From NCBI GenBank assembly GCA_018823325.1, contig JAHJIJ010000034.1, forward strand, positions 62,001 to 126,000: 64,000 nt of DNA, read 5' to 3'. Source of the DNA: Alphaproteobacteria bacterium. Its GTDB lineage: Bacteria > Pseudomonadota > Alphaproteobacteria > Sphingomonadales > Sphingomonadaceae. Below the pieces are notes generated by a model that was not told where the DNA came from, did not search any database, and saw only the letters and a program-made list of their open reading frames with translations. The position numbers and the translations under genes are program-made. Position 1 is the first letter of the stretch, and each line of letters begins with the position of its first letter. Of this stretch, positions 29,301 through 37,461 are shown in pieces.

Positions 29301-30236
29301 ATGTTGGATGTAAATGGCAAGACTGCTTTCATCACCGGCGGCGCGAGCGGCATGGGCTGGGGTATGGCCAAGGCATTCGGCGAAGCCGGCATGCGCGTGG
29401 TGATTGCCGACATTCGCCAGGATGCGCTCGACCAGGCGATGGAAGGCTTTTCCAAGACCAACCTAGCCGTGCACGCCATCAAGCTCGACGTGGCAGACCG
29501 CGACGGCTGGGCGAAAGCGGCCGACGAAGCCGAAGCGCAATTCGGAAAGATTCATGTGCTGGCCCTCAATGCCGGCGTCGGCGTCACCGGATCGATGCTG
29601 ACGGCGACGTACAAGGACTGGGACTTCAACATGTCCGTCAACGTCGGCGGCGTCATCAATGGCCTGGTGACGATGCTGCCCCGCATGCTCAAGCATGGCG
29701 AAGAGGGACAGATTGTCGTGACTTCCTCCACCGGCGGCTTCTCGGCTGTGGGCAATGCCGGCCTGTATTGCGCGGCGAAATTTTGCGTCGCCGGCATGTT
29801 CGAAAGCCTGGCGACGGATCTGCGTGGCACGGCGCTCGGAGCCTCGGTCTTCTTCCCCGGCCCGGTGCAGACGCAGCTTGGCAGCACCACCCACGCGACC
29901 CGCCCAGCCCACCTGCAGAACGACGCCCCGCCACCGCCGCCCGAAGCCGTCGGCGCGAAGAAGGATGCGCGTCCGGCACCCGGCTTCGACCCGAGCCTGT
30001 TCATGTCCAGCGAGGAAGTGGGCCAACGCGTGCTGCGCGGCATCCGCCGCCGCGACCTGTTCATCATGACGCATCCCGAATTCCAGCGGGGCATCGAGGC
30101 GCGGAGCAAGGCGCTCGTGCGGGCCATCCCCGTGGAGGAACCCAATGAAGCCCGCGCCAACCTGGTCGCCCAGTTCGGCACGCTCGTGTACAACCCGATC
30201 TATGACGAGCAGCAGCCGCTCGACGAGCCGCTCTGA
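29301..30236 (+). CDS. Short-chain dehydrogenase/reductase, LigD-like
   Basis: An NAD(P)-dependent oxidoreductase of 311 residues. Seen: TGGASGMGWG nucleotide motif (12-21), LNAG (89-92), Ser143, and YCAAK (Y156, K160). The overall pattern, including the C-terminal FIMTHPEFQRGIEARSKAL segment, reminds me of the sphingomonad C-alpha dehydrogenases such as LigD; this is recollection, and the substrate is unknown. AAGGAG lies 10 bases before the chosen ATG; an upstream in-frame start at 29244 lacks such a site. Followed by an MDR gene 50 bases later. Confidence 0.88.
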   Translation: MLDVNGKTAFITGGASGMGWGMAKAFGEAGMRVVIADIRQDALDQAMEGFSKTNLAVHAIKLDVADRDGWAKAADEAEAQFGKIHVLALNAGVGVTGSMLTATYKDWDFNMSVNVGGVINGLVTMLPRMLKHGEEGQIVVTSSTGGFSAVGNAGLYCAAKFCVAGMFESLATDLRGTALGASVFFPGPVQTQLGSTTHATRPAHLQNDAPPPPPEAVGAKKDARPAPGFDPSLFMSSEEVGQRVLRGIRRRDLFIMTHPEFQRGIEARSKALVRAIPVEEPNEARANLVAQFGTLVYNPIYDEQQPLDEPL

Positions 30237-30285
30237 CGCCTGACCGTCAGGTGCGCCCAAGACCGCGCATAGAGGAGAGACTCCG

Positions 30286-31272
30286 ATGGCCAGGATCGTT
30301 CGCGTCCATGAACTCGGCCCGCCTGAGGTGCTTCGGTTCGAAGAGATCGAAGTCGGCGCGCCCGGCGAGAATGAGGTCCGTATCCGGGTCGAGGCCATTG
30401 GGCTCAACCGGTCCGAAGCGATGTTCCGGGCCGGCCGCTATCCCACAAAGCCGGCGCTGCCCACGCTGATCGGCTACGAGGCCTGCGGTATTGTCGAGGT
30501 GCTCGGCAAGAAGGTGAGCGGCTTTGCGGTCGGGGATCGCGTGTGCGCGCTGCCCATGTACCCGCTTGGCCAATATGGCGTCTGGGGCGAGCAGGCCATC
30601 GTGCCGGCCCGCTGCCTGCTGCATGCCCCGCCCGGACTCAGCCCGACCGAAGCCGCTGCGGTCTGGATGCAGTATATGACCGCCTACGCGATCATCGAGG
30701 TCGGAAAGGCAGGCATTGGCGACTATGTGATCATCCCGGCCGCCTCCAGCAGCGTCGGCCTTGCCGCAATACAGCTGGCGAACTGGGCCGGCGCCGTGCC
30801 GATTGCGGCAACGCGCACCAGCGCCAAGGCAGACCAGCTCCGCGCGCTGGGCGCAGCGCATGTGATTGCGACGGAGGAGACCGATCTCGTCGAGGCGGTG
30901 ATGGCCATCACAGACGGCAAGGGCGCGCGGCTGGTCTTCGACCCGGTGCAGGGCCCCTATGTCCAGACGCTCACCAGCGCGATGGCGGAACGCGGCATCC
31001 TGTTCATCTACGGCGGCCTCTCCGAGCAGCCGACGCCTTATCCGCACTGGAACATGGCCTTCAAAGGGTTATCGATGCGCGGCTGGGTGGCCTCCGAAAT
31101 GTGGAACCACCCGGAGCGTTACCGGCGCGCACGCGAGCACATCCTGCTCGGGCTCAAGCTCGGCAAGCTGAAGCCCGTCATTGCCCGCACCTTTACGTTC
31201 GGTGAGATCGTCGAAGCCAATCGCTACCTGGAATCCAACGCCCAGATCGGGAAGATCGTCGTCACGATGTGA
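30286..31272 (+). CDS. Zinc-independent MDR oxidoreductase (quinone reductase-like)
   Basis: A 328-residue medium-chain dehydrogenase/reductase. The N-terminal GroES-like domain includes IGLNRSEAMFRAGRYPTKP and IGYEACGIVEVLG; the Rossmann part has IIPAASSSVGLAAIQLANWAGA (about 150-171), a variant of the AxxGxxG pattern. Zinc-binding Cys residues are absent, as in quinone oxidoreductases and enoyl reductases. AGGAGAGA precedes the ATG. It is probably co-transcribed with the SDR gene. Substrate not deducible. Confidence 0.9.
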   Translation: MARIVRVHELGPPEVLRFEEIEVGAPGENEVRIRVEAIGLNRSEAMFRAGRYPTKPALPTLIGYEACGIVEVLGKKVSGFAVGDRVCALPMYPLGQYGVWGEQAIVPARCLLHAPPGLSPTEAAAVWMQYMTAYAIIEVGKAGIGDYVIIPAASSSVGLAAIQLANWAGAVPIAATRTSAKADQLRALGAAHVIATEETDLVEAVMAITDGKGARLVFDPVQGPYVQTLTSAMAERGILFIYGGLSEQPTPYPHWNMAFKGLSMRGWVASEMWNHPERYRRAREHILLGLKLGKLKPVIARTFTFGEIVEANRYLESNAQIGKIVVTM

Positions 31273-31301
31273 GGCGGCAGCAGCGCGAGGGCGCTGCTTA
31301 C

Positions 31302-31333
31302 AAAAAAAAAGGGAGAGCCGAGGCCCTCCCTTT
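31302..31333 (-). terminator. Intrinsic terminator for the amidohydrolase gene
   Basis: On the minus strand AAAGGGAG and CTCCCTTT (31326-31333 with 31308-31315) form an 8-bp stem, with an inner GGCC/GGCT pairing, followed directly by nine T residues (31302-31310). A second perfect 8-bp stem, AGCAGCGC/GCGCTGCT with a 4-base loop (31279-31298), lies next to it and may serve the plus-strand MDR gene. Confidence 0.85.
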
Positions 31334-31360
31334 CCGATCATGTAGCTGATGAACGTCGCG

Positions 31361-32530
31361 TCATTCCGCCGCGATGGCGTCCACGCGGGCCGGAATGTCG
31401 AGCCCGTAAAGCTTTGCGGCATTCTCATAGGCGATCTTGCGCACGAGCGCGGGATCGGCACCCTCGGTGAACTCGGCGAGAATCTTGCGGCTGTTGGGCC
31501 AGATGCTGTCCGGATGCGGATAATCCGTCGCCCAAAGCAGCTTGTCCTCACCATAGAACTTGTGCAGCGCGATGGCGGTCGGGCTTTGCTGGAACGTGCC
31601 ATAGACTTGGCGCTTGAACAGTTCGGACGGCTTCATCTTGTGCGGGATGCCGCCGCGCGCATTCCAGAACTCCTCGGCTTCCCACAGGCGCCAGTGACGA
31701 TAGTCCAGCTCCTCGATCACCCATGGCAGCCAGCCGATGCCGCTTTCCGCGATGACGATCTTGAGGCCGGGATGGCGCTCCAGAATGCCCCAGGCGAAGA
31801 GATCGACGAACGGATCAAGGAACTGCTCGATGAACATCTTCACATGCAGGAACGTCGCGCCCGGGCTGCCCTTGTACTTGTCAAACGCGCGGCTGACGCT
31901 CGGGAAGACCGTCACATGGAAGGAGAGAATGATGTTGTTCTTCTCCAGCATCTCCCACAGCGGCTCCCAACGCTCATCCTCGAGGCGCGGCTGGGCCATG
32001 GCGATCTGCAGATTGGCCTGCTTGAAGCCGCCCAGATCGATGATGTGCTTGAGTGCCTCCAACGCCGCCTCGGGCTCGGGGGGCAGCATCGGCACGCCGA
32101 TCAGACGATCGGGGGCAGCGGCGCAGAACTCCTTGAGCCATTCATTATAGGCCCGATAGCAGGCGTCGCGCAGCTCCTTGTCCTCGAAATCAAGCGACGT
32201 CACCGGACCGAAGATGACATGGGCATACACGCCGTCCCGATCCATGTCGGCCAGGCGAAGCGAAGCCACGGCCGGGCGGCGCTCGGTCTGGTCGACGATG
32301 CCGCCGCGGTCGAGCGCAGTGAAGATCGGCTTCGGGCCGCTCATGCCACTGGGAGCACCGGACCAGCTGCCCAGGCTCTTGCCCTCGCTCACCCAGGTCG
32401 CGCGGCCGTCGATCATCTCAACCTTCGGCCCACGATCCTTAAGATGGTCCGGCAAGCGTGCCGTCCACACATCGGGGGGAAGCTGATTGAGATCGAGGTG
32501 ATCGTCGCAACTGATCAGCGGATAATCCAT
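31361..32530 (-). CDS. Amidohydrolase 2 family protein (decarboxylase-like)
   Basis: The 389-residue product resembles amidohydrolase_2 enzymes, which include ACMSD-type decarboxylases and some hydrolases of aromatic catabolism. Seen: an N-terminal ISCDDHLDLN, which is DH rather than the usual HxH; a central SFHVTVF; and LLWATDYPHPDSIWP near residue 338, matching the family DxPH-type motif. It lies downstream of the palindrome at 32603-32620 and ends at a good terminator. The reaction is not known. Confidence 0.88.
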   Translation of the reverse strand: MDYPLISCDDHLDLNQLPPDVWTARLPDHLKDRGPKVEMIDGRATWVSEGKSLGSWSGAPSGMSGPKPIFTALDRGGIVDQTERRPAVASLRLADMDRDGVYAHVIFGPVTSLDFEDKELRDACYRAYNEWLKEFCAAAPDRLIGVPMLPPEPEAALEALKHIIDLGGFKQANLQIAMAQPRLEDERWEPLWEMLEKNNIILSFHVTVFPSVSRAFDKYKGSPGATFLHVKMFIEQFLDPFVDLFAWGILERHPGLKIVIAESGIGWLPWVIEELDYRHWRLWEAEEFWNARGGIPHKMKPSELFKRQVYGTFQQSPTAIALHKFYGEDKLLWATDYPHPDSIWPNSRKILAEFTEGADPALVRKIAYENAAKLYGLDIPARVDAIAAE

Positions 32531-32602
32531 GGTCCTGCTCCTCTCGCGTGACGGCCGAACCGGGCATCGACCTGCCGCCGATCGCCGCCAACCATCGCAA
32601 TG

Positions 32603-32620
32603 TACTTAGCTACCTAAGTA
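32603..32620. promoter_or_regulatory. Perfect 7+7 palindrome, candidate MarR-type operator
   Basis: TACTTAG and CTAAGTA are a perfect inverted repeat with a CTAC spacer, 18 bases in all. It lies 73 bases upstream of the amidohydrolase start and downstream of the TauD-like gene. Size and symmetry fit MarR-family operators. A MarR gene (36045-36551) and the three-domain regulator are both nearby candidates. No second copy was found in the window. Confidence 0.55.
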
Positions 32621-32694
32621 TCTTGCAGCCATTGACGTGAGAATGCAAGCGCTTCGATCATATTGCCTTTATGGCGGTATCGCCTGGGGTTGCG

Positions 32695-33597
32695 CTACCG
32701 CTCGGAAATGGCGCGCAAAGGCGCAGATATGGCACTCCGTTCCTCGCCAAATTCGTTGACATTCGCGCGGCGCAGATCCCGCTTGTAGCGCGCATAGTCG
32801 AACTCCGTTCCGCGATGGAGCGCGCAGCGGTTATCCCAGATCAGCAGGTCACCCTGCCGCCATTTGTGGGAATAGACATATTTGTCCTGACTGGCGAAGG
32901 CGATCAGTTCATCGATGAGCGCCGTCCCCTCCGCCTCGCTCAGACCTTCGACTCGGAAGGCATGACTGCCCACAAACAGGCATTTGCGGCCCGAGGGGCT
33001 GATACGCACCATAGGCTGCATGGCACCTGGCATGATCTCCCTTATGCGGGCCGCCTCCTCCGGGCTGGCCCCGCCCTTGATGCGGCTGGCCGCGAAACTG
33101 TGCTCGGCCACGAGAGGCTCGATTCGGTCCTTCATCGCCGGTGGCAGTTCATCATAGACATGGCGCAAATCGACGAACTGAGTGTCCCCTCCCTCGGGTG
33201 GGACGATCACGCCGCGCAACATCGACCATTTACTGGGCATGTCGTTGAAGCTGCTGTCCGCGTGAAAAATCTCATTGCCCTTCGCGAATTTGGCCCGGAG
33301 GGATTCGCGATCAACGATCTCGCCGTTGATATCCAGGTTGGAGGCGTCGTAGAGTCCGTAGGCCATGCGTCGGGGCTCGTCGGGGCGGAACACACCGGGC
33401 AGCTCCAAAGGCCCAAAGGCTCGGGCAAAGCGTAGATGCTGTTCATCCGTGATATGCCCTTGGCCACGGATGCAGAGCACCACATGGTCCCGCATCAACT
33501 CTTCCACGAGATCAATCAGCGCCTGATCGGGCTCCTGAGCCAGATCCGGCCCGATGAGCTCAGCTGCGAAAATTGGATGCAGTTTTCTAACTTCCAT
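32695..33597 (-). CDS. TauD/TfdA family 2-oxoglutarate-dependent dioxygenase
   Basis: These Fe(II)/2-oxoglutarate enzymes hydroxylate substrates such as taurine or phenoxyacetates. The 300-residue product has the facial triad: HADSSF (H112, D114) and ALHRGTEF (H261), plus the 2-oxoglutarate-binding Arg around 276 in RRANV. Further TauD-like features are VLCIRGQ and LRFARAFGPLE near the N-terminus. It precedes the amidohydrolase on the same strand with a 164-base gap holding a palindrome. Substrate unknown. Confidence 0.92.
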   Translation of the reverse strand: MEVRKLHPIFAAELIGPDLAQEPDQALIDLVEELMRDHVVLCIRGQGHITDEQHLRFARAFGPLELPGVFRPDEPRRMAYGLYDASNLDINGEIVDRESLRAKFAKGNEIFHADSSFNDMPSKWSMLRGVIVPPEGGDTQFVDLRHVYDELPPAMKDRIEPLVAEHSFAASRIKGGASPEEAARIREIMPGAMQPMVRISPSGRKCLFVGSHAFRVEGLSEAEGTALIDELIAFASQDKYVYSHKWRQGDLLIWDNRCALHRGTEFDYARYKRDLRRANVNEFGEERSAISAPLRAISER

Positions 33598-33758
33598 CTC
33601 ATCCTCTCGTGCGCCGTGGCCGCGTTATTTCGTGCGACTTCTATTAATTCTACTTCGAATGATTTGCAACGCAATGCGCCCTCGCCCGTCCGATATGCGA
33701 CGAGAGCGCGCAAAATCGCGCGCAGCGGTCGAAAAAGAGGGAAGAAACGCCGTCCGGC

Positions 33759-34979
33759 TCAGGGGTCGACCAGGATAATCCGCAGGTCGTTGACATTGGT
33801 CAGCGTAGGCCCCGGCGCAAAGAGCGCGCCGACCTGGCCGAGGACGCCGCCAGCATCATTGGCAACCTGCGCCGATTCGATATCGATGCCAGCCCTCTCC
33901 AGGGCGTGGCCGGTTGCGCCATCGACATAAGCGCCCGCGACATCCCTGTTGCCATCAACGCCATCAGTATCGGCTGCCAGAGCTGCAAGACCGGCGTAAT
34001 CCCTTATCTGCCCCGCCAACTCGAGCGCATATTCCTGATTGGGCCCACCGACGCCAGAGCCCGTAACGGTCACCGTCAGTTCGCCACCCGAGATCAGCGC
34101 ACATCGCTCGGCGCTGTTATGGGCCAGAATTGCAGCCTGCGCATGACGTCGGGCCGCCTGCCGCGCATCTCCATGCGCTTCACGCTCCAGAATGACCGGT
34201 TCATAGCCTTGCGCCTCGAGAAAGGCGGACGCGGCATCCAGCGCATCATCTGGTCGGACAATGACTGCAAAGCTGCTGGTGGCAAGCCTTGGATCATCCG
34301 GCTTCACGGACTCGCTCCATCCACCCGGATCGGCAATGGCATAGCGCGCAAGCACGGCTTGGGCATCCGCGATCGTGCCTGCGTCACCTACGGTCGGACC
34401 GGACCCGATGTCCTCAGGCACGTCCCTCACAACATCAGAGACGGCGAGCGTCACCACCTGCGCCGGCCAGGCCGCCGCTGCCAACCGCCCCCCCTTGATG
34501 CGCGAAAGGTGCCGCCGAACCATGTTGATTTCACCGATCGAGGCGCCGGAACGCACCAGGGCGCGCGTCACGGCCTGCTTGGCAGACAAGTCGAGGGGCG
34601 GGGCGGGGGCGGCCAGCAAGGCCGAGGCCCCACCAGATAGCAGCACCAGCAGCAGATCGTCCGCCTCCGCGCTTTCCGCCAGCGCCAGACAACGTTCTGC
34701 CGCTGCCAGCCCGGCCGCATCGGGGACCGGGTGGCTCGCCTCGATCAACTCTATGCGTGCGAGCGGTCCGCCATAACCTGTTCGGGTGACGGCCAGCCCC
34801 GTCGCGTCAGGCCAGTGTTGCTCAACAGCTTGCGCCATGGGCACGGCGCCTTTTCCAGCAGCGATGACCAGGACGCGACCCTGGGGCCTCTCAGGCAAAG
34901 CAGCGATAATGGTCTCGGGGCGTTTGCAGGCCGCCACGGCGACGGCAAACGCTTCCTCAAGCAACGCGCGTCTGCTCAT
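33759..34979 (-). CDS. Glycerate 2-kinase (GckA/TtuD family, MOFRL)
   Basis: The 406-residue product matches the glycerate 2-kinase family, which phosphorylates D-glycerate to 2-phosphoglycerate. Seen: VIAAGKGAVPMAQAVE, LLVLLSGGASALLAAP, NMVRRHLSRIKGGRLA, VSDVVRDVPEDIGSGPT and the C-terminal GGELTVTVTGSGVGGPNQEYALEL with DTDGVDGNRDVAGAYVD (MOFRL part). It starts 6 bases after the hydroxyacid dehydrogenase gene, so the two probably act together in glycerate or hydroxypyruvate use. Confidence 0.94.
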   Translation of the reverse strand: MSRRALLEEAFAVAVAACKRPETIIAALPERPQGRVLVIAAGKGAVPMAQAVEQHWPDATGLAVTRTGYGGPLARIELIEASHPVPDAAGLAAAERCLALAESAEADDLLLVLLSGGASALLAAPAPPLDLSAKQAVTRALVRSGASIGEINMVRRHLSRIKGGRLAAAAWPAQVVTLAVSDVVRDVPEDIGSGPTVGDAGTIADAQAVLARYAIADPGGWSESVKPDDPRLATSSFAVIVRPDDALDAASAFLEAQGYEPVILEREAHGDARQAARRHAQAAILAHNSAERCALISGGELTVTVTGSGVGGPNQEYALELAGQIRDYAGLAALAADTDGVDGNRDVAGAYVDGATGHALERAGIDIESAQVANDAGGVLGQVGALFAPGPTLTNVNDLRIILVDP

Positions 34980-34985
34980 CGCTGG

Positions 34986-35954
34986 TTACCGCTCTGCGAG
35001 AAATGTAGCGACATTCTGCCCGGTGCGGCGTGCAACTTCCGTCACCGCCTGCGCGCTCAACCAGGCTGAATGCGGTGTTACGATGACATTATCGCGACGG
35101 GCGAGCTGCAGGATCGGACTGCCGGGTGGTGGTGGCTCAACCGGAGCGACATCGATGCCCGCGCCACCAATCTGGCCTGACTCGAGCGCCTTATCCAGAG
35201 CATCGAGATCGATGAGCGCACCGCGCGCGGTGTTGATGATGACGGCGCCGGGCTTCATGGTGGCGAGCGTCCGCGCATCCAGCATGTGCCTCGTTTCGTT
35301 CGTCAACGGACAATGCAGGCTGATGATGTCGCTCGTCGCCAGCACCTCCTCGAAAGCCACCCGCCCTTCAGCGGCAGGCTGCCCCTGCCGTCCTGCGAAC
35401 ACCACTTCCATACCGAGCACCCGCGCCCGGCTCGCCACGGCCTGGGCGATCGCACCGCTGCCGAACAGGCCCAGCCGTTGTCCCGCGAGATCCCGCACGG
35501 GTGCAGCAAACACACAGAAGGAACGGCCGTTCTCCCAGCGGCCATCTATCACGGCGTTGCGAAATGGCACCAGTCCACGCGCAAGCGCAAGAATGAGCAT
35601 GAGGACATGTTCGGCAACGGACGTGCCTGCATAGCCCACGACATTGCGTATCTCGATGCCGTGGGCTTTCGCTGCCACGCTATCGACGACGTCCGTTCCG
35701 GTCGCGGTCACGGCGATAAGCTTCAGTTCCGGCAACGCGGCGAGCGTCGCCGCGTCGAGCCGGACCTTGTTTAGGATCGCGATGTCCGCGCCAGCCAGGC
35801 GGGAGACCACCGCATCGGGTTCGGTGAAATCATACTCGATCCAGACATGGGGCGTATCGGGTCGGGGAATTTCGAAGCCACCCATCGTGACCTTGTCGAG
35901 GTGAACGATGCGCGGCTTACCACCTGATTCCTGCTCGCCCTTGCCGGTTGCCAT
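34986..35954 (-). CDS. D-2-hydroxyacid dehydrogenase (hydroxypyruvate reductase-like)
   Basis: A 322-residue NAD(P)-dependent dehydrogenase. The cofactor motif is LGLFGSGAIAQAVA, slightly altered from the usual GxGxIG. Catalytic residues are in place: Arg in NTARGALID, Glu in VAPVEPPPP and His in VTPHSAW. The coupling to glycerate 2-kinase suggests a glycerate dehydrogenase or hydroxypyruvate reductase role; this is inferred from the neighbour. Confidence 0.92.
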   Translation of the reverse strand: MATGKGEQESGGKPRIVHLDKVTMGGFEIPRPDTPHVWIEYDFTEPDAVVSRLAGADIAILNKVRLDAATLAALPELKLIAVTATGTDVVDSVAAKAHGIEIRNVVGYAGTSVAEHVLMLILALARGLVPFRNAVIDGRWENGRSFCVFAAPVRDLAGQRLGLFGSGAIAQAVASRARVLGMEVVFAGRQGQPAAEGRVAFEEVLATSDIISLHCPLTNETRHMLDARTLATMKPGAVIINTARGALIDLDALDKALESGQIGGAGIDVAPVEPPPPGSPILQLARRDNVIVTPHSAWLSAQAVTEVARRTGQNVATFLAER

Positions 35955-36044
35955 GCGGATCGCTCTCCCTAGATCGTTCGCAATGCAACTATCCAGTGCC
36001 GTCGGCCGAGTCCAGCGCGTCTATGCGCTGACAAGTGCAGCCGC

Positions 36045-36551
36045 TTATCCTTTTGGCGTATCGTACAGCAATTTCATCAGCTTATCGGTAACCTCATTGA
36101 CCTGGTTGAGCTCCTTGTCGCTCAGGCCCTCAAGCACCGAAGCGCGGAAGGCATGCGCGACTGTCATGATCTCATCCAGCGCGGCTTTGCCGTCAGGCGT
36201 TAGTTCGATCAGCTTGGTCCGCCGGTCGCCAGGATCCTGCCGCCGCACGACCAGACCGTCAGCCTCCAGCGTATCGAGCATACGCGTTAGCGTCGGCCCC
36301 TCAATGCCGATGCGCTTGGCGATCGCGATCTGGGCACTGGGCTCCGGCGATCGCGCGATCGTTGAGAGCGCTTCCATCCGAGCTGAGCCGTAACCCAGCG
36401 GACGCAGCCGTTCGTCGAGCATGGCCCGGTAACGGCGGGCAACCAGAATCATGCGATAGGTGAACCCATATTCGCGGTCGAGACGCGTCTCACCCGCAAG
36501 GCTGGGCAGTGCGATTACCGCGTCTGCCGGATCATCCGTGTTATCGACCAA
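36045..36551 (-). CDS. MarR family transcriptional regulator
   Basis: A 168-residue winged-helix regulator. The wHTH part includes QIAIAKRIGIEGPTLTRMLDTLEADGLVVRR followed by the wing QDPGDRRTKLIELTPDGK, the most typical MarR segment. It precedes the hydroxyacid dehydrogenase gene on the same strand by 90 bases and is divergent from the cytochrome c gene. It could act on the palindrome at 32603-32620, but this is a guess from family habits. Confidence 0.93.
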   Translation of the reverse strand: MVDNTDDPADAVIALPSLAGETRLDREYGFTYRMILVARRYRAMLDERLRPLGYGSARMEALSTIARSPEPSAQIAIAKRIGIEGPTLTRMLDTLEADGLVVRRQDPGDRRTKLIELTPDGKAALDEIMTVAHAFRASVLEGLSDKELNQVNEVTDKLMKLLYDTPKG

Positions 36552-36653
36552 TAGTCACCCCCGAGGCGGACAGTTTCAAATTGCCGCCAACGATCCCAGA
36601 GGCATCATCATTTGGCCCCTGTCAACCCGCGCAACATTTTCCCGGCACGCTTT

Positions 36654-36665
36654 GATCAGCTGATC
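36654..36665. repeat. 12-bp perfect palindrome in the marR-cytochrome c gap
   Basis: GATCAGCTGATC lies between the divergent MarR and cytochrome c genes. A short CTTGT-C-ACAAG palindrome follows at 36728-36738. Either could be an operator, but short palindromes occur by chance and no promoter was fixed here. Confidence 0.3.
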
Positions 36666-36785
36666 CACCGGGGAGAAGGAGGCGCGTTTTGGATATTGAC
36701 GCTTTCCATCTTGCGGGCCAGATGGCTTGTCACAAGCCCGCGAGGGCCGGAGAGGACGGCAGATAAGATTGTTGGGAGTTGCTTC

Positions 36786-37412
36786 ATGTCCACCCTTCGC
36801 GCGGTGTCTATTCGCGCATACGCCGCCCCGATCCTTTCCTGCGTCGCTCTGCTTTCTGCCTGTAGCGAAAGCCCCGCGGGAGTCGATAATGCCGCAGTCA
36901 ATGATGGTGTAGCGCTGGAAAACGCAGCCAATGTGGTGGCGCCTGTGGCAAATGAGACCGGCGGCAACGAGGCTGCGCCGACAAATGAAGCGCCTGCCGA
37001 AACGGCCGCCGAGACGACCTCAGCCGCAGAACCAGCCTCAACGCCAGCACCGGCCGCTCTGGCAGCACCCGCAGCCGTGGTCGCGACTACCCCGGCCGCA
37101 GCGCCGACGGGCGACGCAGCCAACGGCGCCAAGCTCTTCGTCCAGTGCCGGGTCTGTCACGCCGTCGAGCCAGGAAAGAACGGTCTTGGGCCCTCGCTGC
37201 ATGGGGTGGTCGGGCGAAAGGCCGGTACGCTTGCCGGATTCAATTTCTCCCCCGCAATGCAGAACAGTGGCACGACCTGGACGGCGAAAGCTCTGAGCGA
37301 CTATCTGCGCGCGCCGATGAAGGCACTGCCGGGAACGAAAATGGCTTTTGCGGGCATTCCCGACGAGGCGCGTCGCGCCGACGTGATCGCTTATCTCGAG
37401 ACTCTCAAATAA
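36786..37412 (+). CDS. Lipoprotein class I cytochrome c with long Ala/Pro linker
   Basis: A 208-residue electron carrier. The N-terminus has a signal with lipobox LSAC (Cys26), so membrane anchoring as a lipoprotein is predicted. Residues 27-108 are a low-complexity Ala/Glu/Thr/Pro linker. The haem domain follows: CRVCH (121-125), GPSLHGVVGRKAG and the Met ligand in GTKMAF (M186). This resembles cytochrome c2/c550 domains. A longer reading from 36612 adds 58 residues and hides the signal, so it was rejected. It is separated from convergent neighbours by 49 bases. Confidence 0.92.
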   Translation: MSTLRAVSIRAYAAPILSCVALLSACSESPAGVDNAAVNDGVALENAANVVAPVANETGGNEAAPTNEAPAETAAETTSAAEPASTPAPAALAAPAAVVATTPAAAPTGDAANGAKLFVQCRVCHAVEPGKNGLGPSLHGVVGRKAGTLAGFNFSPAMQNSGTTWTAKALSDYLRAPMKALPGTKMAFAGIPDEARRADVIAYLETLK

Positions 37413-37461
37413 GCGCTCACCCTGCAGGCCCTTGCCCCGAGACGAGACGGAACTCCCGACT

